Shown here: one piece after another, positions 1-6,650 of the stretch
Layout: each line of letters opens with the position of its first letter
How positions within the stretch are numbered: position 1 is the first letter of the stretch
Origin: BM509 sp036396915
GTDB lineage: Bacteria > Desulfobacterota > Desulfuromonadia > Desulfuromonadales > Geopsychrobacteraceae
Length of the DNA stretch: 9,279 nucleotides
NCBI GenBank assembly: GCA_036396915.1
Contig: DASWJX010000094.1
Span: forward strand, 1 to 9,279
Direction: 5' to 3'
The notes under the pieces: model-generated
What the model was told of the DNA's origin: nothing
Database searches by the model: none
What the model saw: only the letters and a program-made list of their open reading frames with translations
Made by a program: the position numbers and the translations under genes

Positions 1-157
1 CCGTCGGACAGACGAAGGTAAAATCGAGCGGATAAAAGAACAGCACGATGTAGTTCCCGGCATAGTCGGACAGTTTGAATTCGTTGTTGATCGAGCCATC
101 CGCCATGACTGCCGCGGCGGTGAAATCGGGGGCTTTTTTACCAACCAGTACGCTCAT
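1..157 (-). CDS. 2-Cys peroxiredoxin (AhpC/Prx1 family), N-terminal part, cut by window edge
   Basis: Thiol peroxidase that reduces hydrogen peroxide and organic peroxides in the cytoplasm and is normally re-reduced by thioredoxin or AhpF-type partners. Only the first 52 codons are in the window. The translation starts MSVLVGKKAPDF, the usual Prx beginning (APDF), and runs to FYPLDFTFVCPT at residues 41-52. This is the family active-site motif, with Cys50 as the peroxidatic cysteine; Thr47 belongs to the T-x-x-C catalytic triad, and the partner Arg and resolving Cys lie outside the window. The start is supported by an AAAGGAG ribosome site (complement of 165-171) seven bases upstream. It lies downstream of xerC on the same strand but has its own strong promoter, so independent, probably oxidant- or metabolism-responsive, expression is inferred. 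The class (typical 2-Cys) is likely but cannot be proved without the C-terminus. Confidence 0.93.
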   Translation of the reverse strand, partial: MSVLVGKKAPDFTAAAVMADGSINNEFKLSDYAGNYIVLFFYPLDFTFVCPT

Positions 158-213
158 CGAAAAACTCCTTTGCATTATGCTGATATCAATGTTTTTTTTC
201 GGACATAGAGGTC

Positions 214-241
214 AGTGTACCCGGATAAATCCGGCTGTCAA
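214..241 (-). promoter_or_regulatory. sigma70-type promoter of the peroxiredoxin gene
   Basis: Read on the minus strand there is a perfect -35 TTGACA (complement of 236-241), a 16-base spacer and a -10 TACACT (complement of 214-219). Transcription would start near 207, giving a leader of about 50 bases before the ATG at 157. This is the best consensus promoter in the window. The spacer is almost entirely a palindrome, listed separately. Confidence 0.75.
221..234. promoter_or_regulatory. 14-bp perfect palindrome between -35 and -10 (putative operator)
   Basis: CCGGATAAATCCGG is a perfect 6-bp inverted repeat around a central AA. It fills the spacer of the peroxiredoxin promoter, so any dimeric protein bound here would directly block or remodel RNA polymerase. 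The regulator is not identifiable from this site. It does not resemble an AT-rich PerR box or an OxyR motif that I can recognise. Confidence 0.45.
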
Positions 242-248
242 GCGAATT

Positions 249-265
249 ATGACCATTTCGGTCAT
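249..265. promoter_or_regulatory. 17-bp inverted repeat upstream of the peroxiredoxin -35 (putative operator)
   Basis: ATGACC-ATTTC-GGTCAT is a perfect 6-bp inverted repeat with a 5-base centre. It sits 7 bases upstream of the -35 hexamer and touches the last base of the xerC stop codon. Its position suits an activator or a second repressor site. The half-site spacing is like many winged-helix (for example Rrf2-type) operators, but this resemblance is loose. It could also form a weak hairpin at the end of the xerC message; no T-tract follows, so it is not a convincing terminator. Confidence 0.4.
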
Positions 266-1191
266 TATTCATCATCCGGTTTGCGCCGCCGTTTTTCCCG
301 GCTGCGGGGATGGGCCCGATCGTAAACCGCCGTCAAGTGGCTGAGACTGACCTTGGTGTATTTCTGGGTGGTCGAGAGCGACGCGTGACCGAGCAGTTCC
401 TGGATGGCGCGCAGATCCGCTCCGGCGTCGAGCAGATGGGTGGCGAAGGTGTGGCGCAGGGCATGGGGCGTGCCGTCGGTCGGCAGACCGGCCGTCAGCA
501 GCTGCTTTTTCAGATTGCGCTGGATACTGCGCGGGGTCAAACGCTCGCCGCGCTGATTGAGGAACAGGGGTGCGTCGAGCGGGGGATGACTGCGCGCGTC
601 CAGATACTCTTCCAGGGCCTTGAGCGCCTGCCTGCCGACCGGCACCAGCCGCTCCTTGCTGCCCTTGCCCAGCACCCGCGCCAGCCGTTCGCGCCGATCG
701 ACGGAGCCGACATTCAAGCCGGTCAGTTCGCTGACCCGCAGGCCGCAGGAGTAGAGCAGTTCAAGAATCGCCCGGTCGCGCAAGACCAGTAACGGCCGGC
801 CGGACTGTTGCTGATCAAGCAGTGCGCCGGTCTGGTCGACACTGAAGGTTTTCGGCAGATACTCTTGCCGGCGCGGCGTGGACAGCGTGTCGGCGGGCGA
901 AACGCTGATCAGCCCCTCCCGCACCAGGTAGCGGAAAAAGGTTCGCAGGCTGGACAGCTTGCGACCGATGCTGGTCCGCTGACAGGTTCCGTGCAAGCGG
1001 GCGAGAAAGCGCCTGAGCAGGATCGTGTCGACCCGCTCCAGCCAGCCGGCGGCCGGTCCGGAAAAGGCGGGCTGGTCCTGCAGAAACGCCTGAAACTGCT
1101 TGAGGTCGTGCAGGTAGGAGCTGACCGTCCGCGGCGACAGGTTCCGCTCCAGGGTCAGATGCTGTTCGAATCGTTTCAGCAGACGCTGCAT
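265..1191 (-). CDS. xerC: tyrosine recombinase XerC
   Basis: Site-specific recombinase that, with XerD, resolves chromosome dimers at dif during cell division. The product is 308 aa, normal for Xer proteins (about 300). An N-terminal SAM-like core-binding domain covers roughly residues 1-95 (FEQHLTLERNLSPRTVSSY near the start) and the catalytic domain roughly 112-290. All catalytic residues are visible: Arg152 (GLRVSEL), Lys176 (GKGSKER), His243 and Arg246 (PHALRHTFATHLL), His269 (ELLGHASLSTTQ) and the nucleophile Tyr278 (KYTKVS). The ending SHLTAVYDRAHPR is more like XerC than XerD. The frame is open 43 codons further upstream, but the ATG at 1189-1191 has a good site (GGGAGG, 4-5 bases away) and begins at the family's usual position. 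A basic tail (SREKRRRKPDDE) closes the protein. The neighbours hslV/hslU, which often flank xerC, are absent. No dif-like site was recognised in the window. Confidence 0.95.
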   Translation of the reverse strand: MQRLLKRFEQHLTLERNLSPRTVSSYLHDLKQFQAFLQDQPAFSGPAAGWLERVDTILLRRFLARLHGTCQRTSIGRKLSSLRTFFRYLVREGLISVSPADTLSTPRRQEYLPKTFSVDQTGALLDQQQSGRPLLVLRDRAILELLYSCGLRVSELTGLNVGSVDRRERLARVLGKGSKERLVPVGRQALKALEEYLDARSHPPLDAPLFLNQRGERLTPRSIQRNLKKQLLTAGLPTDGTPHALRHTFATHLLDAGADLRAIQELLGHASLSTTQKYTKVSLSHLTAVYDRAHPRSREKRRRKPDDE

Positions 1192-1241
1192 GTATCCTCC
1201 CTGAAGGGTCCCGGCACCGGAGATTCTCTCCATCACGTGAA

Positions 1242-1270
1242 TTGACGGCTCCGTATCCGCGTGGCATACT
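1242..1270 (+). promoter_or_regulatory. sigma70-type promoter of the hydrolase-methyltransferase operon
   Basis: TTGACG (1242-1247) and CATACT (1265-1270) are separated by exactly 17 bases, matching 5 of 6 and 4 of 6 consensus positions. The predicted start near 1277 gives a leader of about 70 bases before the ATG at 1346. The leader contains a 13-bp dyad (ATTGCC-C-GGCAAT, 1309-1321) that might be regulatory. No promoter of similar quality was seen for the divergent xerC. Confidence 0.5.
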
Positions 1271-1345
1271 GGCGCAGGTACAGCATCCTTCCTGCCCCAT
1301 TGCGGCGCATTGCCCGGCAATCAGGACCTCAAGCGGAGCCCGAAC

Positions 1346-2191
1346 ATGACCCTGAATATCCTGTCCTTCATCCTGATAACGATCCTGATTGTGGATGCGG
1401 TCGTGGTGATTCTCAGTTATAGCATGTGCTGGTACGAATACGCCAATGCCGACCCGCAACTGATGAAGCGGCGCTTCAGTTCAAAGGCGCTGCTGATGAC
1501 GGCAGCGCTGATGGGTCAGGAACTGTTCTTTAACTATGTCACGGTCCTGTCGATGCCTTTCGGCTTGTGGCCCCAGCGCCAGAAGGTTCAGGCCCGCGGG
1601 GAGACTCCGGTTCTGTTGCTGCACGGACTGTTCAACAACCGCGCCAGCTGGTTCTGGTTCCGCTGGATGCTGCGCCGCAACGGCTTCAACAATGTCGTGA
1701 CGATGAATCTCTCGTCCTGGCACACCGAAGAAAGATTGACCGAACTGGTGGCCAAAAAAGTCGATGAACTGCGTCACGGCCTGGGTGTCGACAAGGTGCA
1801 TCTGCTCGGCCATTCGATGGGCGGCATCATTGCCCGCAACTTTATGCAACTGCGCGGCGGCGCGGCGAAAATCGACCGCTGCGTCTGTCTCGGCTCGCCC
1901 CATTCCGGATCGAAGCTGGCCCCCTTTACCGTCACCTCGCTCGGCCAGGTCCTGGTGCCCAATTCCGCATTCCTGCAACGTTTGGGGCAGGCCCCGGTAC
2001 CGGAAGGCCCCAGGCTGACCAACATCTATTCCAGCAAGGACAATATGGTGCTGCCCGTCGAATCGGCGCGTCTGCACTGGGGGGAAAACATCCTGCTCGA
2101 CGGCATGGGCCACACCGCGCTGATCTACCGCACATCCGCTCTGCGGGCCGCCATTTCCGGGCTGCGCGACGGGAACCCGACCGATGCCTGA
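1346..2191 (+). CDS. membrane-anchored alpha/beta hydrolase, lipase/esterase type
   Basis: Likely a carboxylic-ester hydrolase (triacylglycerol lipase-like) of 281 aa. A strongly hydrophobic segment at residues 3-25 is a signal anchor. The hydrolase fold begins near residue 87 with PVLLLHGLFNN, where His93-Gly94 fit the oxyanion-hole HG motif. The nucleophile elbow GHSMGG (155-160) gives Ser157; GSPHSGSK (183-190) follows, as in bacterial lipases. Asp232 (YSSKDNMVLP) and His256 (GMGHTAL) complete the triad by position. The start is the ATG at 1346, 7 bases after a GGAG; an in-frame TTG at 1310 would add 12 residues without a clear ribosome site. It is the first gene of the operon and its end overlaps yjbQ by 8 bases, implying translational coupling. 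The substrate is unknown; a lipid ester would suit the acyltransferase downstream, but this is inference. Confidence 0.85.
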   Translation: MTLNILSFILITILIVDAVVVILSYSMCWYEYANADPQLMKRRFSSKALLMTAALMGQELFFNYVTVLSMPFGLWPQRQKVQARGETPVLLLHGLFNNRASWFWFRWMLRRNGFNNVVTMNLSSWHTEERLTELVAKKVDELRHGLGVDKVHLLGHSMGGIIARNFMQLRGGAAKIDRCVCLGSPHSGSKLAPFTVTSLGQVLVPNSAFLQRLGQAPVPEGPRLTNIYSSKDNMVLPVESARLHWGENILLDGMGHTALIYRTSALRAAISGLRDGNPTDA

Positions 2192-2579
2192 ACTGAAGAT
2201 TCACAGCCGCCAGCAGACGGAACTGATCGAAGTCACTGCGCAGGTCGCACAGGCCGTCGCCGATTCCGGCATCGACGAGGGGCTGGCGATCCTGTTCGTA
2301 CCCCACACCACAGCCGCCGTCACCATCAATGAAAACGCCGACCCCGCCGTCGCCGTCGATATCGTCGACGGCCTGAACAAACTGATTCCGCTGCACGACA
2401 ACTATCGCCACCAAGAAGGGAACAGCGCCGCCCACATCAAGAGCAGCCTGGTCGGCGTCAGTGCAACGCTGCTGATCCGCGGCGGCGCACTGCTGCTCGG
2501 CACCTGGCAGGGCATCTATTTCTGCGAATTCGACGGCCCCCGCCAGCGCCGGCTGCAGATCAAACTCATTGCCGGCTGA
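2184..2579 (+). CDS. yjbQ: YjbQ family protein (UPF0047, secondary thiamine-phosphate synthase type)
   Basis: A 131-aa single-domain protein of the YjbQ/UPF0047 family, whose members form small trimers and have been credited with a weak thiamine-phosphate synthase activity; the true role is unsettled. Family signatures are visible in order: FVPHTTAAVTINENADP (38-54), the histidine cluster LHDNYRHQEGNSAAHIKSSL (70-89, His71, His76, His84), and near the end LLLGTWQGIYFCEFDGPRQR (103-122). Length matches the family (about 130-140). It starts inside the hydrolase gene (ATG at 2184, 8-base overlap), so it is probably co-translated. The next gene begins within a few bases of its stop. No thiamine genes are nearby, so the context does not support a thiamine role here. 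Confidence 0.92.
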   Translation: MPELKIHSRQQTELIEVTAQVAQAVADSGIDEGLAILFVPHTTAAVTINENADPAVAVDIVDGLNKLIPLHDNYRHQEGNSAAHIKSSLVGVSATLLIRGGALLLGTWQGIYFCEFDGPRQRRLQIKLIAG

Positions 2580-2586
2580 GCCTTTC

Positions 2587-3771
2587 GTGACGGCTTCCGG
2601 ACAAAACGTCGTTCTGCGGCGACTCGACGATTACAGCCCGGACAAGGTGGCAACGGCCCTCGAAGAACTGCTGGCGCCGCTGGGTGGGATGGCGGCTTTT
2701 GTCCGGCCGGGGCAGCAGGTTCTGCTTAAGCCGAACATGCTGGCGGGCAAAGCTCCGGAAAAAGCGGTGACCACCCACCCGGAGCTGGTCCGGGCGGTGA
2801 TTCGCGCCGTGCAACGGGCGGGGGGCAGCGTCTCGGTCGGCGATTCGCCCGGCGTCGGCCAGCCTCGCCAGGTGGCGAAAAAATGCGGGATACTGGAGGT
2901 CATCGAAGCGACCGGAGCCCGCTTTGCGCCCTTTGCGGACTCGGTCAAGGTCCGCCCCGCGGGGGGCACCTTTCACGAGCTGGAAATCGCCCGGGACATC
3001 CTGGACGCCGACCTGATCATCAACCTGCCCAAACTCAAAACCCACCAGATGATGGGCCTGACCTGCGCCGTCAAAAACCTCTTCGGCGCGGTGGTCGGCA
3101 TGCGCAAGCCGCGCCTGCATCTTCAGGCGGGCAGCGACAAGGCGTTTTTCGCCCTGATGCTGCTGGAACTGGCCGAGCAGATCAGACCGGCGCTGAACAT
3201 TGTCGATGCGGTGGTCGGCATGGAGGGGGATGGCCCCGGCAGCGGCGATCCGGTGCAGATCGGCGCCCTGCTGGCCGGCAGCGACGCCCAGGCCGTCGAT
3301 ACCGTGGCCACGGAACTGGTCGGCTTCCGCCCGCGGCAGGTCTGGACCCAGCAGATTGCCGCCAGGACCGGCCGACCCCTCTGCCGCATCGACCAGATCA
3401 GGCTGCTCGGCGATGCCCTCGACGGTCTGCGCCCGCGGCGCTTTCGTCCGGCCAAGAGCACCGATGTCAATTTCGGACTTCCCGCGTTTCTGGAACGACC
3501 GCTGAAAAATTCCCTGACCGCGCGGCCGGTCCCGGACTTCGAACTCTGCCAGGCCTGCAACCTCTGCGTCAGGCATTGCCCGCCGAAAGCCATGGAACTA
3601 CGCCGCGGGAAACTTGTCATCGACTACCAGCGCTGCATCCGCTGCTTCTGCTGTCAGGAACTCTGCCCTCACGGAGCGCTGCTGACCGAACAGGGACTGC
3701 TCTTGCGGCTGGTCGACTTTCTGGGAAAAACCTCAAAATCGACCAAGCGGCCATCAGTGAGAAAGCCATGA
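2587..3771 (+). CDS. DUF362 domain protein with C-terminal two-[4Fe-4S] ferredoxin domain
   Basis: Uncharacterised iron-sulfur protein of 394 aa from the GTG at 2587. The DUF362 domain spans about residues 8-290, with conserved motifs VLLKPNML (45-52), GDSPG (85-89), NLPKLKTHQMMG (146-157), KNLFGAVVG (163-171) and GMEGDGPGSGDP (211-222). The C-terminal domain (about 318-365) carries two complete cluster motifs, C321-C324-C327-C331-P and C350-C353-C356-C360-P, with an extra Cys355 in the second. No signal or membrane segment is seen, so a cytoplasmic electron-transfer or redox-linked enzyme is likely. The start is uncertain: a TTG at 2569 (adding 6 residues and overlapping yjbQ by 11 bases) is possible and neither has a clear ribosome site, which suggests coupling to yjbQ. 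The stop overlaps the next gene as ATGA. Confidence 0.9.
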   Translation: MTASGQNVVLRRLDDYSPDKVATALEELLAPLGGMAAFVRPGQQVLLKPNMLAGKAPEKAVTTHPELVRAVIRAVQRAGGSVSVGDSPGVGQPRQVAKKCGILEVIEATGARFAPFADSVKVRPAGGTFHELEIARDILDADLIINLPKLKTHQMMGLTCAVKNLFGAVVGMRKPRLHLQAGSDKAFFALMLLELAEQIRPALNIVDAVVGMEGDGPGSGDPVQIGALLAGSDAQAVDTVATELVGFRPRQVWTQQIAARTGRPLCRIDQIRLLGDALDGLRPRRFRPAKSTDVNFGLPAFLERPLKNSLTARPVPDFELCQACNLCVRHCPPKAMELRRGKLVIDYQRCIRCFCCQELCPHGALLTEQGLLLRLVDFLGKTSKSTKRPSVRKP

Positions 3772-4667
3772 AAAAAATAACGTCCGCCATCAAGGCGTCG
3801 CAGCAGCTGCAGGAATGGGTCCTGCGGATCCTGCTGTACGGCGCCAAAACAACCCCCAAGACCCTCTCCGGCCGGTTCTGCGCGCTGATCGCCCTGCTTG
3901 CCCGGCCATTCAGCAAAAAAGACCGCGGCAAGATCGAACGGAATATCGACAAGATCCTCGGCATCCCCGCCGGCAGCGAAGCATCCCGCAACTTTCAGGA
4001 GCGGGTTCTGAAACATCAGATCGCCAGCAGCTTCGAATCGTTCAAGTCGAGCTTCAATCACGACCTGGTCGAGGTTGAGGGGCTGGACGAACTGCAACAA
4101 AAAATTCGCGCAAACCTGGAGCGGGGACGCGGCCTGATTATCACCACCGGCCATCTGGGCAGCTGGGAACTGGTCGCCTATTATTCTTCCCTCGCCACCG
4201 GCGAAAAGTTCAACGCCCTGGCGAAACCGTCCAAACTCGACGCGGCGACGCGTTTGCTGGACGAGTACCGTTTACGGATGAACACCAAAACCCTCTGGAC
4301 CGATCAGCGCTCGCTGCTGAAAACCATGGTCAAAACCTTGCAGGAGGGGGAGGCTCTCGGCTTTGTCATGGACCAGAGACCGGACGGGCGCAAAGGTCCG
4401 GTCGTCGATTTCATGGGGCAGCCGACCCAGTTCGCCGTCGGTCCCGCCTGGACAGCAATCCGCAACGGCAGTCCGGTAATGGGGGTCTTTTGCATGCGCG
4501 AAGCGCCCTGGAAATATCGCCTGATCAGCAGCGAATTGCTGCCGGCGGACCACGGAGAAACCGATACGGTCAAGGTCACCCAGCTCATGGCCTCTGAAAT
4601 CGAGCGGGTGATCAGACGCTATCCCGAGCAGTGGGTCTGGAACTACACACGCTGGCACTTTCAATAA
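3768..4667 (+). CDS. lysophospholipid/lipid A acyltransferase family protein (LpxL/HtrB-like)
   Basis: A 299-aa member of the lauroyl/myristoyl acyltransferase (LpxL/LpxM, HtrB) family, which adds secondary acyl chains to Kdo-lipid A or acylates related lysolipids at the inner membrane. The HX4E catalytic motif is GHLGSWE, with His129 and Glu134. MDQRP (201-205) with DFMGQPTQFAVGPAWTA (214-230) is the substrate-pocket block typical of the family, and PEQWVWNYTRWHF (286-298) is its usual C-terminal ending. The N-terminus has an amphipathic/hydrophobic stretch (about 17-47) suited to membrane association. Start ATG at 3768 overlaps the DUF362 stop (ATGA), so it is translationally coupled; the frame being open further upstream is only a shadow of the DUF362 gene. 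It could act on lipid A or another lipid; sequence alone does not decide. Confidence 0.9.
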   Translation: MKKITSAIKASQQLQEWVLRILLYGAKTTPKTLSGRFCALIALLARPFSKKDRGKIERNIDKILGIPAGSEASRNFQERVLKHQIASSFESFKSSFNHDLVEVEGLDELQQKIRANLERGRGLIITTGHLGSWELVAYYSSLATGEKFNALAKPSKLDAATRLLDEYRLRMNTKTLWTDQRSLLKTMVKTLQEGEALGFVMDQRPDGRKGPVVDFMGQPTQFAVGPAWTAIRNGSPVMGVFCMREAPWKYRLISSELLPADHGETDTVKVTQLMASEIERVIRRYPEQWVWNYTRWHFQ

Positions 4668-4680
4668 CGGGGGTAACCGC

Positions 4681-5079
4681 ATGAACCGATCCAACGACAC
4701 CCACATGATCACCATCGGCTATATCCTCTGGATTTTCGGCTTTACCGGTTCGCACCGTTTCTACTACGGGAAACCGGTCTCCGGCACCATCTATTTTCTG
4801 ACCCTGGGCCTGCTCGGCGTCGGCTGGCTCATCGACCTGTTCCTGATCCCCTCCCTCGACCGGCAGGCCTCCCTGCGTTTCACCTCCGGCTTCATCGATT
4901 ATACCGCCGCCTGGATCCTGCTGACCTTTCTCGGTATTTTCGGCGTGCACCGGATGTATCTGGGCAAATGGGGGACCGGACTGCTCTACCTGCTGACCGG
5001 CGGCCTGTTCGGCATCGGCTATCTCTATGATTTCTGGACCCTGAACACCCAGATCAGCGAAATCAACGCGACCCATTGA
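4681..5079 (+). CDS. TM2 domain membrane protein with two tandem TM2 units
   Basis: A 132-aa inner-membrane protein made of two TM2 domains. The first (about residues 10-57) reads GFTGSHRFYYGK then a hydrophobic span ending WLIDLF; the second (about 77-122) reads GIFGVHRMYLGK then a span ending YLYDFW. The G-x-x-G-x-HR-x-Y-x-G motif and the aspartate (Asp52, Asp117) recur in both, so the gene probably arose by internal duplication. Four membrane segments are expected. The ATG at 4681 follows GGGGG eight bases upstream and lies 13 bases after the acyltransferase stop. The function of bacterial TM2 proteins is largely unknown. Confidence 0.88.
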   Translation: MNRSNDTHMITIGYILWIFGFTGSHRFYYGKPVSGTIYFLTLGLLGVGWLIDLFLIPSLDRQASLRFTSGFIDYTAAWILLTFLGIFGVHRMYLGKWGTGLLYLLTGGLFGIGYLYDFWTLNTQISEINATH

Positions 5080-5123
5080 CCGCCTGGAGGGCTCGGCTCT
5101 TCGGCGCAAAGCAGGAGGCGAAC

Positions 5124-6134
5124 ATGTCCCACCCAGCCTGGACACCGGCGGAACTGCTGAACATGTCCGGCAGCTACTGGCTCTCATCAGCCCTGCATGC
5201 CGGAGTCAAACTCGATATTTTCACTCCGCTGAGCGCTGCGGCGCTCTCCGCCGCGGCCCTCGCCGAACGATTGAACTGCAGCGAGCGCGGCCTGACCATG
5301 CTGCTCGATGCGCTGGCGGCTATGGAACTGCTGGAAAAAGAGGGCGAACGCTACCGGAGCAGCCCCTTTGCCGCCGAATGTCTGGCCAGCAGCTCAGCCG
5401 GCTATCTGGGGCACATCATCCGCCACCACCATCATCTGATGGGCAGCTGGTTGCAGCTGGACGAGTCGGTTCGCAGCGGACAACCGGTGCGCAACCGGCT
5501 TTCGCATGAGGGGGAAGCGGTTGAGCGGGAAAGCTTTCTGCTGGGGATGTTCAATCTGGCGATGCAGCAGGCGCCGGCCATCGCCGAACGGATCGACCTC
5601 GGCGGACGCACCCGCCTGCTCGATCTCGGCGGCGGACCCGGCACCTATGCCGTCTATTTCTGCCGGCGCAACCCGGCGCTGCGGGCCACCATCTTCGACC
5701 TGCCGACGACACGGGATTTCGCCGAGCAGACCGTCCGCCGTTTCGGCCTGCAGGACCGGATCGACTTTCTGGCCGGTGATTTCCAGCAGGATCCCGTGCG
5801 CGGCGGTTACGATGTCGCCTGGCTGTCGCATGTCCTGCATGGCGAAGGCGCGGCCGGCTGCGCCGCGCTGCTCGACAAAACCGTCGCGGCCCTGGAACCG
5901 GGCGGGCGGCTGCTGATCCAGGAATTCATCCTTGACGACCGCCGCGACCGGCCGCTTTTTCCGGCCCTGTTCTCGCTCAATATGCTGCTCGTCACCCCGC
6001 ACGGGCAAGCCTACAGCGAATCGGAACTCAGGACCATGCTCGCGGCGGCCGGACTGGAACAGATCGAGCGCTTGCCCATCGAACTGCCGAACGGCGCCGG
6101 GATCATGAGCGGCCGCAAAGCGGACCAGCCATGA
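5124..6134 (+). CDS. SAM-dependent O-methyltransferase (class with N-terminal dimerisation domain)
   Basis: A 336-aa methyltransferase of the plant-type/hydroxyneurosporene O-methyltransferase family. Residues about 10-95 form the winged-helix dimerisation domain (AELLNMSGSYWLSSALHAG, then ALAERLNCSERGLTMLLDAL). The Rossmann domain starts near 163 with SAM motif I RLLDLGGGPGTY (164-175). The acidic FDLP (191-194), FLAGDF (215-220) and WLSHVLHGEG (233-242) blocks follow, with His239 at the position of the family's catalytic-type histidine; EPGGRLLIQEFILDD (258-272) and NMLLVTPHGQAYSESELR (286-303) complete the fold. The ATG at 5124 has an AGGAGG site 6 bases away; an upstream in-frame start at 5076 overlaps the TM2 gene and has none. 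It lies 44 bases after the TM2 gene and is probably the last gene of the operon. The substrate is unknown; relatives methylate hydroxyls of carotenoids, polyketides or quinone-like compounds. Confidence 0.87.
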   Translation: MSHPAWTPAELLNMSGSYWLSSALHAGVKLDIFTPLSAAALSAAALAERLNCSERGLTMLLDALAAMELLEKEGERYRSSPFAAECLASSSAGYLGHIIRHHHHLMGSWLQLDESVRSGQPVRNRLSHEGEAVERESFLLGMFNLAMQQAPAIAERIDLGGRTRLLDLGGGPGTYAVYFCRRNPALRATIFDLPTTRDFAEQTVRRFGLQDRIDFLAGDFQQDPVRGGYDVAWLSHVLHGEGAAGCAALLDKTVAALEPGGRLLIQEFILDDRRDRPLFPALFSLNMLLVTPHGQAYSESELRTMLAAAGLEQIERLPIELPNGAGIMSGRKADQP

Positions 6135-6422
6135 GCGACGCTCCGCCCTTCGGTAAAAAGCACGGAAGCGTGCCTGATAAGCACTGAAACAACCTTTCTG
6201 GCCCGGCGGCGCAACTGCGGCCGACCCCCAACCGGCAGCCATGTTGCAGCACTTAAGTGAGGCAACGCTTTTACAACGCAAGCAGCAGCGAAGCGCTGCA
6301 TTGACACAATCACAGCAGCCCGCCCCGCCCTTCCCCGCCGCGCAACAATCAGAATATTTTATCCTGCAAAATCGTTGAGTTAGCTCGTAAATCCGGGCAA
6401 AGCGCGGACCCAGAATCCAGCA
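6135..6422. other. gene-free region after the methyltransferase gene
   Basis: No convincing gene. A hairpin GCACG-GAAG-CGTGC (6160-6173) follows the operon but lacks a T-tract, so termination there is unproven. A 10-bp palindrome CACTTAAGTG (6250-6259) and a hairpin GCAGCG-AAG-CGCTGC (6285-6299) are present. An 18-codon reading frame (6131-6187) starts on the ATGA overlap with the methyltransferase stop and has no recognisable content. The segment is GC-rich up to about 6340 and then turns AT-rich. Confidence 0.5.
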
Positions 6423-6474
6423 TTGCAGATGTTGCACATGCTGCATAACATTTTCTGTTGCACGCCGCGTTGCA
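6423..6474. promoter_or_regulatory. cluster of TTGCA elements (putative activator sites)
   Basis: Five TTGCA/CTGCA elements lie in 52 bases, at 6423, 6432, 6441, 6458 and 6470. The first three form a 9-bp tandem series (TTGCAGATG, TTGCACATG, CTGCATAAC). The last two form TGCA-N8-TGCA (6459-6474), sharing CGCGTTGCA with the perfect dyad at 6547-6562. They lie about 180-250 bases upstream of the sigma54-like element, a usual place for enhancer-binding activator sites. The protein that binds is unknown. Confidence 0.45.
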
Positions 6475-6546
6475 TCTTTGTTGTTTAGTTATTTCGGGTA
6501 CTTATGATTGACTATTGACATTGAGGGGAGTTTTGTCCGATGCACA

Positions 6547-6562
6547 TGCAACGCGCGTTGCA
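6547..6562. promoter_or_regulatory. perfect 16-bp dyad TGCAACGCGCGTTGCA (putative enhancer site)
   Basis: The sequence is a perfect palindrome of TGCA-N8-TGCA form. NtrC sites in enterobacteria are TGCA-N9-TGCA, so this is similar but one base shorter and probably belongs to another activator. Its centre lies about 98 bases upstream of the -24 GG at 6652, a classical upstream activating position. A further TGCA at 6541-6544 adjoins it. Confidence 0.5.
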
Positions 6563-6650
6563 GTTCAAAAACCGCGACAATACCGGGAAACAAGCATTAA
6601 CTTGTTGATTTTATTATACTTTATCCAAATGTTTCACTTATCTGCACAGG

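Noticed and set aside
310..1245. Plus-strand open frames opposite xerC
   Set aside because: They are antisense to a recombinase with a complete catalytic set and have no domain features.
2883..3767. Upstream extension of the acyltransferase frame that would fuse an extra 295 residues
   Set aside because: The extension is Arg/Pro/Gly-rich out-of-frame translation of the DUF362 gene; the ATG at 3768 with the ATGA overlap is a normal start.
6160..6173. Hairpin GCACG-GAAG-CGTGC as a terminator of the operon
   Set aside because: The stem is only 5 bp and no T-tract follows, so termination is not supported.
6301..6306. TTGACA as a -35 element in the gene-free region
   Set aside because: No acceptable -10 sequence lies 15-19 bases downstream; the segment there is C-rich.
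5394..6446. 350-aa minus-strand open frame over the methyltransferase and downstream region
   Set aside because: It is antisense to a gene with clear SAM motifs and has no recognisable domain.
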